This document shows, in pieces, positions 20,714-28,101 of a stretch of DNA of 64,000 bases (position 1 is the first letter of the stretch; each line of letters opens with the position of its first letter). Under the pieces are notes generated by a model. That model was not told where the DNA came from and did no database searches. It was given only the letters and a program-made list of their open reading frames with translations. This DNA comes from Duganella sp. 1411. Lineage in GTDB: Bacteria; Pseudomonadota; Gammaproteobacteria; Burkholderiales; Burkholderiaceae_D. The DNA lies in NCBI RefSeq assembly GCF_017833525.1, contig NZ_JAFICD010000009.1, forward strand, positions 186,001 to 250,000, written 5' to 3'. A program made the translations under genes and the position numbers.

Positions 20714-21973
20714 ATGTACCAACATATCAAAGTACCTGCCGACGGCCAGAAAATCACCGTCAACGCCGATTTTTCCCTGAATGTACCAGATAACCCGATC
20801 ATTCCCTACATCGAGGGCGACGGTACCGGGGTGGACATCAGCCCGGTCATGATCAAGGTGGTCGACGCGGCGGTGGCCAAAGCGTACGGCGGCAAGCGCA
20901 AGATCAACTGGATGGAAATCTACGCTGGCGAAAAGTCGACCTCCGTGTACGGCCCCGACGTGTGGTTGCCGGAAGAGACGCTGACGGTGCTGAAGGATTA
21001 CGTGGTCTCGATCAAGGGTCCGTTGACGACGCCGGTCGGCGGCGGCATCCGTTCGCTCAACGTGGCGCTGCGCCAGCAGCTGGACCTGTACGTGTGCCTG
21101 CGTCCGGTGCGCTACTTCACCGGCGTGCCGTCGCCGGTCAAGGAGCCGGAAAAAACCAACATGGTGATCTTCCGCGAGAACTCGGAGGACATCTACGCCG
21201 GCATCGAATACCAGCAGGGTTCGGAAGGCGCCAAGAAGCTGATCGACTTCCTGGTCAAGGAAATGGGCGTGACCAAGATCCGCTTCCCGGAAACGTCGGG
21301 CCTGGGCATCAAGCCGGTGTCGATCGAAGGCACGCAGCGCCTGGTGCGCAAGGCGATCCAGTACGCGATCGACAACGACAAGCCGTCGGTGACCATCGTC
21401 CACAAGGGCAATATCATGAAGTACACCGAGGGCGGCTTCCGCGACTGGGCGTACGAGCTGGCGCTGAAGGAATTCGGCGCCGAGCTGATCGACGGCGGCC
21501 CATGGTGCAAGTTCAAGAATCCGAAGACCGGCCGCGACATCACGATCAAGGACTCGATCGCCGACGCGTTCCTGCAGCAGATCTTGCTGCGTCCGGCGGA
21601 ATACAGCGTGATCGCCACGTTGAACCTGAACGGCGACTACATCTCGGACGCGCTGGCGGCGCAGGTGGGCGGCATCGGCATCGCGCCGGGCGCCAACATG
21701 TCGGATTCGGTGGCGATGTTCGAAGCCACGCACGGCACCGCGCCCAAGTACGCCGGCAAGGATTACGTCAACCCGGGTTCGCTGATCCTGTCGGCTGAAA
21801 TGATGCTGCGCCACATGGGCTGGACCGAAGCGGCCGACTTGATCATCAAATCGATGGAGAAAGCCATCGACTCGAAGAAGGTCACGTACGACTTCGCGCG
21901 CCTGATGGAAGGCGCGACGCAGGTATCGTGCTCCGGCTTCGGCGCGGTGATGATCGAACAGATGCAGGATTGA
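20714..21973 (+). CDS. icd: NADP-dependent isocitrate dehydrogenase
   Basis: A 419-residue TCA cycle enzyme converting isocitrate to 2-oxoglutarate and CO2 with NADPH. The regulatory Ser114 lies in GGGIRSLNVALRQ (Ser113 of E. coli Icd), with Arg and Lys residues around it conserved. The NADP-type segment reads APKYAGKDYVNPGSLILSA. I chose the ATG at 20714 (MYQHIKVPADGQKITV), matching E. coli Icd; the frame is open 39 nt upstream. It is followed by paired REP-like elements that probably end the transcript. Confidence 0.97.
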   Translation: MYQHIKVPADGQKITVNADFSLNVPDNPIIPYIEGDGTGVDISPVMIKVVDAAVAKAYGGKRKINWMEIYAGEKSTSVYGPDVWLPEETLTVLKDYVVSIKGPLTTPVGGGIRSLNVALRQQLDLYVCLRPVRYFTGVPSPVKEPEKTNMVIFRENSEDIYAGIEYQQGSEGAKKLIDFLVKEMGVTKIRFPETSGLGIKPVSIEGTQRLVRKAIQYAIDNDKPSVTIVHKGNIMKYTEGGFRDWAYELALKEFGAELIDGGPWCKFKNPKTGRDITIKDSIADAFLQQILLRPAEYSVIATLNLNGDYISDALAAQVGGIGIAPGANMSDSVAMFEATHGTAPKYAGKDYVNPGSLILSAEMMLRHMGWTEAADLIIKSMEKAIDSKKVTYDFARLMEGATQVSCSGFGAVMIEQMQD

Positions 21974-21986
21974 GGACCACGAAAAC

Positions 21987-22088
21987 ACGTAGGGCGGATT
22001 AGGCGGAACGTCGTAATCCGCCATGTATGCGTCGCGTTGACGCACGCAATGGCGGATTACGCTACGCTAATCCGCCCTACGTGGTTTA
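21987..22088. repeat. Paired inverted REP-like elements, copies A2
   Basis: A minus-orientation copy (ACGTAGGGCGGATTAGG...) and a plus-orientation copy (...GGATTACGCTACGCTAATCC, then GCCCTACGT) are joined by a ~20-nt spacer containing ATGCGTCGCGTTGACGCA, so the ~100-bp unit can fold into one large hairpin. It lies between the convergent icd and serine hydrolase genes. Confidence 0.85.
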
Positions 22089-22114
22089 GATGGAATCTGA
22101 TTACCCGGCCGGAG

Positions 22115-23932
22115 TCACTTCCACAGCATCAAGGGCAGCATGCCCCATGCGGCGAGCACCAGCGTGCATTGCAGCGCGGCCATTAGCGCCACGGTGTCGG
22201 CGACATTGCGCGGTCCGCCACGCCATTGCCGCGCCAGCCCCGCCGCCAGCGTCAGCGGCAACGCCGCCGTCACCACGGCCAGCGTCGCGCTGGCCATCGT
22301 CAATTCCCCCATCCGCATGAACGATTGCAGATAGAACAGCGGCGCCGGCAGCGCCAGCGCGAGCACACCCATCAGCGGCGCGAACAGCGGACCGCGCGTC
22401 CGCGGCCGCGCGCGCAGCAGCCGCCAGCTACCAATAGTCACCACGTATGCCAGTCCCAGCAGCCCGGCCGCCAGGCTGGCCCATAGCCCGGCGAACAGCG
22501 CCATGTTGGCCTTGGCGTAGTTGCGGATGCCGTCGCTGACGATGCGCTGGCCGTCGTCGCCGATCAGCAGCACGTGCGTGTTGTCGAGCCGCCCGGCTTG
22601 CGTGAACAGCCGGCCACCCGTCGGCGTCAGCACGGTCGGCTTGCCCTGGAACGGCGCCAGCCGCAGCGTGCCGCCGTCCCAGCTCATCCGCACGAAGTTG
22701 AACACGATGTCGGTCCAGGCCAGGTTGCTGATCTTGTGCATCGCCGGCACGTAGATGCCCGGCCAGGCGCCGATGTCGCCCGCCGGCGCGGCCCGCTGGA
22801 CCACGGGCGCGGCGGGCGGCAGCTCGAGCGCGTCGATCAGCAATCGGGTGAAGCGGTCGTAGTCGGCCGTTTCGCTATCGGTGTTCACGGCAACAAAAAA
22901 CGCCTTGTGCCGGGCCGGATACACGCACAGCATGGCGTTGAAGCCAACCGTGGTGCCGGGATGGCAGTAGCCCAGCTGGCCGTGGCGGTCGCGTCCGACC
23001 AGCGCGTGGCCGTGGCCCGTCGTCAGGCCGGCCCGCACGGCTTCGGTGCCGGCCGGTGTGCCGAGCTGCGCCATGAGCCTGGGATCGATGAACGGCTTGC
23101 CGTCGATGCCGCCGTCGCCCATCAGGAACGCGGCGAAGCTGGCCATGTCGGCGGCGGTGGTGGTCAACTGCGCGGCCGAGGGCAGGTAGTTGGGCGTGGC
23201 CGCTTGCGTGACGCCGTGTTCGAAGTGGCCCATCGCCAGGCGCGGGTCGGCGCCCGGGCCGGTTTGCGTGACGAAGCCGAAGGTGCTGTCGCGCATGCCC
23301 AACGGTTTGAGCAGTTGCGTGTCCAGATAACGGTCGTAGCGCTGGCCGCTGACCGCTTCGATCACCATGCCGAGCAAGCCGTAGCTGATGTTGGAGTAGG
23401 CGAAGCGGCTGCCGGGACGCGACTGCACCGTCAGCAGCGCGGCGTCGGCGCCGGTGAAGGCGGCGTCCAGCGGCGTGTCCGCCGTTGCCGTCAGGCTGAA
23501 CACGTGCCACAGCCGGAAGTTTTCCAGCCCGGCGGTGTGCGACAGCAGGTGCCGTACCCGGACTGGATCGGTGGCTTCCCAGCGGTTGTTGAACGATAGC
23601 GCCGGCAGCAGCGTGGCGACCGGGGTGTCGAGCGAGAGCCTGTCTTCGGTGATCAGGCGCAGCACGGCAATGGCCACCAGCGGCTTGGCGACCGAGCCGA
23701 CCTGCACCCGCTGGTCGGCGCGCATGGCGGCGCCGCTGCCGGCGTCGGCCAGGCCGGCGGCGCCGGTGTGCGCGCCGCCCTCGGGCGTGACGGTGGCCCA
23801 GACGGCGCCGGTCAGCTGTTCTTGCTGCAGAGTGCGTTGTATTTCCGTCGCCAGCGGCGCTGCCGCCCAGCCGCGCAGCGGCATCGACAGCGCGACCAGG
23901 ATCGCGGTCACCAGCGGTATCAGATAAGTCAT
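22115..23932 (-). CDS. Serine hydrolase (beta-lactamase/class C fold) with C-terminal membrane region
   Basis: A 605-residue protein with a signal peptide or anchor at 1-24. The penicillin-binding/class C beta-lactamase-like domain (~28-370) shows the nucleophile Ser80 in GSVAKP (SxxK) and the YxN element Tyr179 in AYSNISYG. HLLSHTAGLENF is also typical. A ~100-residue linker domain is followed by three or four hydrophobic segments (~455-600), so the catalytic domain is probably periplasmic and tethered. Related proteins act as esterases, D-aminopeptidases or in cell-wall turnover; the substrate here is unknown. It is convergent with icd and does not appear to belong to an operon. Confidence 0.85.
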   Translation of the reverse strand: MTYLIPLVTAILVALSMPLRGWAAAPLATEIQRTLQQEQLTGAVWATVTPEGGAHTGAAGLADAGSGAAMRADQRVQVGSVAKPLVAIAVLRLITEDRLSLDTPVATLLPALSFNNRWEATDPVRVRHLLSHTAGLENFRLWHVFSLTATADTPLDAAFTGADAALLTVQSRPGSRFAYSNISYGLLGMVIEAVSGQRYDRYLDTQLLKPLGMRDSTFGFVTQTGPGADPRLAMGHFEHGVTQAATPNYLPSAAQLTTTAADMASFAAFLMGDGGIDGKPFIDPRLMAQLGTPAGTEAVRAGLTTGHGHALVGRDRHGQLGYCHPGTTVGFNAMLCVYPARHKAFFVAVNTDSETADYDRFTRLLIDALELPPAAPVVQRAAPAGDIGAWPGIYVPAMHKISNLAWTDIVFNFVRMSWDGGTLRLAPFQGKPTVLTPTGGRLFTQAGRLDNTHVLLIGDDGQRIVSDGIRNYAKANMALFAGLWASLAAGLLGLAYVVTIGSWRLLRARPRTRGPLFAPLMGVLALALPAPLFYLQSFMRMGELTMASATLAVVTAALPLTLAAGLARQWRGGPRNVADTVALMAALQCTLVLAAWGMLPLMLWK

Positions 23933-24005
23933 AGTGGGGGAGGGAACGTCGGACTTCTACAACACTTTTATATGGCTATCCTCGACCCCAAGCGGACGAC
24001 GGACG

Positions 24006-24032
24006 AAAAAAAACCCCGCAGACGGGGTTTTT
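24006..24032 (-). terminator. Rho-independent terminator of the cold shock gene
   Basis: On the minus strand, AAACCCCG pairs with CGGGGTTT around a 4-nt loop and is followed by an eight-base T run. It lies 21 nt beyond the stop codon of the cold shock gene. Confidence 0.88.
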
Positions 24033-24052
24033 CACATCTGGTGCCGTGGTGC

Positions 24053-24256
24053 TTAGGCAGCTTGGATGTTGGAAGCTTGCTTGCCTTTAGGGCCTTGCGT
24101 GACTTCGAATTGAACTTTTTGACCTTCTTTGAGGGTCTTGAAACCGTTCATGTTGATTGCGGAGAAGTGAGCAAACAAATCCTCGCCGCCGTCATCTGGA
24201 GTGATGAAGCCAAAACCTTTGGAATCATTGAACCACTTAACTGTACCTGTTGCCAT
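24053..24256 (-). CDS. Cold shock domain protein (CspA family)
   Basis: A 67-residue single-domain nucleic-acid chaperone. It starts MATGTVKWFNDSKGFGFITP, holding RNP1 (KGFGFI), with RNP2 in DLFAHFSAI and the C-terminal QKVQFEVTQGPKG. The ATG at 24256 gives the standard length. The leader to the candidate promoter is ~120 nt, as expected for csp mRNAs that are regulated through the 5' UTR. It is divergent from clpS-clpA. Confidence 0.95.
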   Translation of the reverse strand: MATGTVKWFNDSKGFGFITPDDGGEDLFAHFSAINMNGFKTLKEGQKVQFEVTQGPKGKQASNIQAA

Positions 24257-24580
24257 AAAAAGAACTTTCAAAATTAAAACGGATCACACGAGCCATAAAA
24301 GCAAGAAGCTTCTTGCCCCCTCCTCACGCCTCACTTCTTATCAACATGTACATTTCTGCACGAAGCCGATAACGCATTGTTAGCGGACCAATTTTTAAAG
24401 TCAAGCAGATTTGTATGCATTTTGCTACTTTTGATCGTCTTAGCGAACATGCAACTCTTGATTTTAACAAATGGGTCGCCATCTGCGCCATGTTAAGAAA
24501 ACGCGTAAGATGGAAAACAATTGGATGTGTATAGTGAAATGCACATTGCATCAACCCCGAAAGCATTAGAATATAAGCGT
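24257..24580. other. AT-rich divergent region between the csp and clpS genes (324 bp)
   Basis: The region holds the leader of the cold shock gene (next to 24256) and its candidate promoter (24377-24404, minus strand), plus the upstream region of clpS. It is visibly AT-richer than its surroundings. The clpS promoter could not be assigned. Confidence 0.6.
24377..24404 (-). promoter_or_regulatory. Candidate sigma-70 promoter of the cold shock gene
   Basis: Read on the minus strand, TTGACT (24404-24399) and TAACAA (24382-24377) are separated by 16 nt. The predicted start near 24370 would give a ~115-nt untranslated leader, typical of csp genes. Confidence 0.5.
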
Positions 24581-24883
24581 ATGGCAACCAAGCATGACAC
24601 CGAAACCCTTTTGGAGCGGCAAGCGCTGAAGCCGCCACCTTTGTACCAGGTGGCGTTGCTCAACGATGACTACACGCCGATGGAGTTTGTAGTCGCTATC
24701 ATCCAGGAGTATTTCAACAAAGACCGTGAAACAGCCACGCAAATAATGCTCAGTGTTCATCGCTACGGCAAAGGAGTGTGCGGCGTGTTCTCTAAAGATA
24801 TAGCCTGTACCAAAGTGGAGTTCGTTTTAACGCATGCGCGCAAGGCAGGTCACCCCCTGCAGTGCGTGATGGAGGAAGTATGA
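24581..24883 (+). CDS. clpS: ATP-dependent Clp protease adaptor ClpS
   Basis: A 100-residue adaptor delivering N-end-rule substrates to ClpAP. Core motifs are present: LLNDDYTPMEFVVAII with the Asp-Asp pair that reads N-degrons, MLSVHRYGKGVCGVF, and HARKAGHPLQCVMEE. I chose ATG 24581 (MATKHDTETLLERQ), which gives the length typical of Burkholderiales ClpS; the frame stays open further upstream and no strong ribosome binding site decides. The stop overlaps the clpA start (ATGA), so the two are coupled. Confidence 0.95.
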   Translation: MATKHDTETLLERQALKPPPLYQVALLNDDYTPMEFVVAIIQEYFNKDRETATQIMLSVHRYGKGVCGVFSKDIACTKVEFVLTHARKAGHPLQCVMEEV

Positions 24884-27186
24884 TTGCGCAGGAATTAGAA
24901 GTAAGTTTGCACATGGCGTTTGTCGAAGCGCGACAGGCCCGGCACGAATTCATCACGGTGGAGCACTTGCTGCTGGCCTTGCTGGACAACCCTTCGGCTG
25001 CCGAAGTGTTGCGCGCATGCGCCGTCAACATTGAAGATCTGCGCAAAACCCTGACCAATTTCATCGGCGACAACACGCCGACCGTGCCCGGCACCGGTGA
25101 GGTCGATACCCAGCCGACGCTCGGTTTCCAGCGCGTGATCCAGCGCGCCATCATGCACGTGCAGTCGGCGTCGAACGGCAAGAAGGAAGTGACCGGCGCC
25201 AACGTGCTGGTGGCGATCTTCGGCGAGAAGGACTCGCACGCCGTCTACTACCTGCACCAGCAGGGCGTGACGCGTCTGGACGTGGTCAACTTCATTTCGC
25301 ACGGCGTGCGCAAGGACCAGCAGACCGATGCCGCCAAGGCCTCGGAAGGCGTGGAGGAGGGCGCGCCGGGCGGCGAAGGCCAGACCAAGGAAAGCCCGCT
25401 CGACCAGTTCACGCAAAACCTGAACAAGTCCGCCGCCGAAGGCAAGATCGATCCGCTGATCGGCCGCGAAGACGAAGTCGACCGCGTGATCCAGATCCTG
25501 TGCCGCCGCCGCAAGAATAATCCCTTGCTGGTCGGCGAGGCCGGCGTCGGCAAGACCGCCATCGCCGAGGGCCTGGCCTACCGCATCACGCAAAGCGATG
25601 TGCCGGAGATCCTGCAAAACGCCGTCGTGTATTCGCTCGACATGGGCGCGCTGCTGGCCGGCACCAAGTATCGCGGCGACTTCGAGCAGCGCCTCAAGGC
25701 CGTCCTCAAGCAATTGAAGGACAACCCGAACGGCATCCTGTTCATCGACGAGATCCATACGATCATCGGCGCCGGTTCCGCTTCCGGCGGTACGCTCGAC
25801 GCGTCGAACCTGCTGAAGCCGGCGTTGGCCAACGGCCAGCTCAAGTGCATCGGCGCGACCACCTACACGGAGTTCCGTGGCGTGTTCGAGAAGGACCACG
25901 CGCTGAGCCGCCGCTTCCAGAAGGTCGACGTCAACGAGCCGACCGTCGAGCAGACGGTGCAGATCCTGCGCGGCCTGAAGTCGCGCTTCGAAGAGCACCA
26001 TGGCGTCAAGTACTCGTCGTCGGCGCTGTCGACGGCGGCCGAACTGGCCGCCCGCTTCATCAACGACCGCCATCTGCCCGACAAGGCGATCGACGTCATC
26101 GACGAGGCCGGTGCAGCGCAGCGCATCCTGCCGAAGTCGAAGCAGAAGAAAACCATCGGCAAGACCGAAATCGAGGACATCATCGCCAAGATCGCCCGTA
26201 TCCCGCCGCAGACCGTCAACCAGGACGACCGCAGCAAGCTGCAGACCATCGACCGCGATTTGCGCAACGTGGTGTTCGGCCAGGATCCGGCGATCGAAGC
26301 GCTGGCGTCGGCGATCAAGATGGCGCGCGCCGGCCTGGGCAAGACCGACAAGCCGATCGGCTCCTTCCTGTTCTCCGGTCCCACCGGCGTCGGCAAGACC
26401 GAGGTGGCGAAGCAGCTGGCCTTCATCCTGGGCATCGAGCTGATTCGTTTCGACATGTCCGAGTACATGGAGCGTCACGCCGTGTCGCGCCTGATCGGCG
26501 CGCCGCCGGGTTACGTCGGTTTCGACCAGGGTGGTTTGCTGACCGAAGCCATCACCAAGAAGCCGCACGCGGTGCTGCTGCTCGACGAGATTGAAAAAGC
26601 CCATCCGGACATTTTCAACATCCTGCTGCAGGTGATGGACCATGGCACCTTGACCGACAACAACGGACGCAAGGCCGACTTCCGCAACGTGATCATCATC
26701 ATGACCACCAACGCGGGCGCCGAAAGCTTGCAGAAGTCGTCGATCGGCTTTACGAATTCCAAGCAGGCGGGCGACGAGATGGCCGACATCAAGCGCATGT
26801 TCACGCCGGAGTTCCGCAACCGTATCGACGCGACCATCAGCTTCCGCGCGCTGGACGAGGAAATCATCCTGCGCGTGGTCGACAAGTTCCTGATGCAGCT
26901 GGAAGAGCAGCTGCACGAGAAAAAGGTCGAGGCTATCTTCACCGAGAAACTGCGCAAGTTCCTCGCGAAGAAGGGTTTCGATCCGCTGATGGGCGCACGG
27001 CCGATGTCGCGTCTGATCCAGGACATGATCCGCAAGGCGCTGGCCGACGAGCTGCTGTTCGGCCGTCTGGTGACCGGCGGCCGCGTGACCGTCGATCTGG
27101 ACGAGAAGGATGTCGTCAAGCTGGAGTTCCCGGAACCGCCGGACGCCGCGCCGACCTTGCCGCCGGAGACCGTCGAAGTCGATTAA
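24880..27186 (+). CDS. clpA: ATP-dependent Clp protease ATP-binding subunit ClpA
   Basis: A 768-residue AAA+ unfoldase that feeds substrates to ClpP. An N-domain with two Clp-N repeats (~1-150) is followed by D1 (Walker A GEAGVGKTAIAEGLAY) and D2 (GPTGVGKTEVAKQLAF; LLLDEIEKAHPDIFNILLQV). The ClpP-contact loop reads SIGFTNSKQ, in the place of the IGL-type loop. No ClpB middle domain is present, so this is ClpA. The start at 24880 overlaps the clpS stop. Confidence 0.96.
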   Translation: MIAQELEVSLHMAFVEARQARHEFITVEHLLLALLDNPSAAEVLRACAVNIEDLRKTLTNFIGDNTPTVPGTGEVDTQPTLGFQRVIQRAIMHVQSASNGKKEVTGANVLVAIFGEKDSHAVYYLHQQGVTRLDVVNFISHGVRKDQQTDAAKASEGVEEGAPGGEGQTKESPLDQFTQNLNKSAAEGKIDPLIGREDEVDRVIQILCRRRKNNPLLVGEAGVGKTAIAEGLAYRITQSDVPEILQNAVVYSLDMGALLAGTKYRGDFEQRLKAVLKQLKDNPNGILFIDEIHTIIGAGSASGGTLDASNLLKPALANGQLKCIGATTYTEFRGVFEKDHALSRRFQKVDVNEPTVEQTVQILRGLKSRFEEHHGVKYSSSALSTAAELAARFINDRHLPDKAIDVIDEAGAAQRILPKSKQKKTIGKTEIEDIIAKIARIPPQTVNQDDRSKLQTIDRDLRNVVFGQDPAIEALASAIKMARAGLGKTDKPIGSFLFSGPTGVGKTEVAKQLAFILGIELIRFDMSEYMERHAVSRLIGAPPGYVGFDQGGLLTEAITKKPHAVLLLDEIEKAHPDIFNILLQVMDHGTLTDNNGRKADFRNVIIIMTTNAGAESLQKSSIGFTNSKQAGDEMADIKRMFTPEFRNRIDATISFRALDEEIILRVVDKFLMQLEEQLHEKKVEAIFTEKLRKFLAKKGFDPLMGARPMSRLIQDMIRKALADELLFGRLVTGGRVTVDLDEKDVVKLEFPEPPDAAPTLPPETVEVD

Positions 27187-27205
27187 GTCGGCTAGCAAGA
27201 CCCCG

Positions 27206-27258
27206 AAAACCCCGCCAGCCCGAGCGCGCATTGCGCCCAGGGCAGGCGGGGTTTTTTT
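27206..27258 (+). terminator. Rho-independent terminator of clpS-clpA
   Basis: AAAACCCCGCC pairs with GGCGGGGTTTT across a branched loop, followed by seven T residues, starting 20 nt after the clpA stop. Confidence 0.85.
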
Positions 27259-27299
27259 ACGTCCGTCGATTGAGCGATGCGCGACCCGCAAGGCCGGGC

Positions 27300-27351
27300 G
27301 GGGTCGGACCCGACGGGTCCGACCCCTGTTGGCGGCAGTGCGGGTTACGGT
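27300..27351. repeat. GGGGTCG palindromic repeat, copy C2
   Basis: GGGGTCGGACCC and GGGTCCGACCCC form a 12-bp stem at 27300-27326, followed by GGCAGTGCGGGTTAC. It is the second copy of the element at 19892, again beyond an intrinsic terminator. Confidence 0.75.
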
Positions 27352-27378
27352 TTTTGCATGCAAAAATGAAAATACAAT

Positions 27379-27407
27379 TTGACACGATTCTGATTCTAAC
27401 TGATACT
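27379..27407 (+). promoter_or_regulatory. Candidate sigma-70 promoter for the PEP-CTERM/M4 peptidase pair
   Basis: TTGACA (27379-27384) and GATACT (27402-27407) are separated by 17 nt within a short AT-rich stretch. The start codon follows 47 nt downstream and AAGGA precedes it. Confidence 0.6.
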
Positions 27408-27453
27408 TTAAATACTCCATATTATCAATAAAACATCATAACCAAGGATCGTC

Positions 27454-28089
27454 ATGTTCAAGTTTCTGCTGCCGGCACTCGCTGCCGGTTTTTTGTGCCT
27501 GCCCGCTTTGGCCGGCACGGTGGTCATCCATCAGGTCTTCGACCTCGGCCTGCCCGACACCGTCACCGGCTCGCTGCTGCGCTATTCCAGCGACGAGTTC
27601 GCCCCGCAGACCATCCACCAGGGCGACACCGTCGAGCTGGACTACGCCTTCCTGCCCGGCCAGGCGGTGAGCATGTATAGCGGCAACGGCTACCAGCTGT
27701 TCAACCTGGGCCTGTACCAGGACGCCAGCGATCCCCTCAACACCAGCAACTTCACCGTCGAAGGCTTGCAGATGACGCTGTCCGGCCTGTCCGGTGCCGC
27801 GCTGGCGCCGCTGAGCGGCTTCAACCAGAGCGGCGGCACCGCCCACCTCGGCGCCTTGTTCGGCGGCCCCTATCTGCCGGCCGACACCGCCATAATCTTC
27901 ACTGGCCTGCGCGCGCGCTTCGTCGTCGGCGAGCTGGAAAACGGCTACGCCCACTACAACGCGGCTTTCTTCAGCGTGGCGGCGGCCGGCGTCGATGTGG
28001 CCGAGGTTGCGGTGGTGCCCGAGCCGGACGCCTACGCGCTGTTCGGCGCCGGCCTGATGATGCTGGCGCTGCTGCGCCGGCGCGCCTGA
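27454..28089 (+). CDS. PEP-CTERM sorting domain protein
   Basis: A 211-residue exported protein with signal peptide (FLLPALAAGFLCLPALAG) and C-terminal sorting signal VVPEPDAYALFGAGLMMLAL followed by RRR. The middle is a beta-rich domain without a recognisable family. AAGGA lies 8 nt before the ATG. The M4 metallopeptidase gene starts 12 nt after the stop, so the two are probably co-transcribed. Confidence 0.85.
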   Translation: MFKFLLPALAAGFLCLPALAGTVVIHQVFDLGLPDTVTGSLLRYSSDEFAPQTIHQGDTVELDYAFLPGQAVSMYSGNGYQLFNLGLYQDASDPLNTSNFTVEGLQMTLSGLSGAALAPLSGFNQSGGTAHLGALFGGPYLPADTAIIFTGLRARFVVGELENGYAHYNAAFFSVAAAGVDVAEVAVVPEPDAYALFGAGLMMLALLRRRA

Positions 28090-28101
28090 TCGGAGGCCCG
28101 C

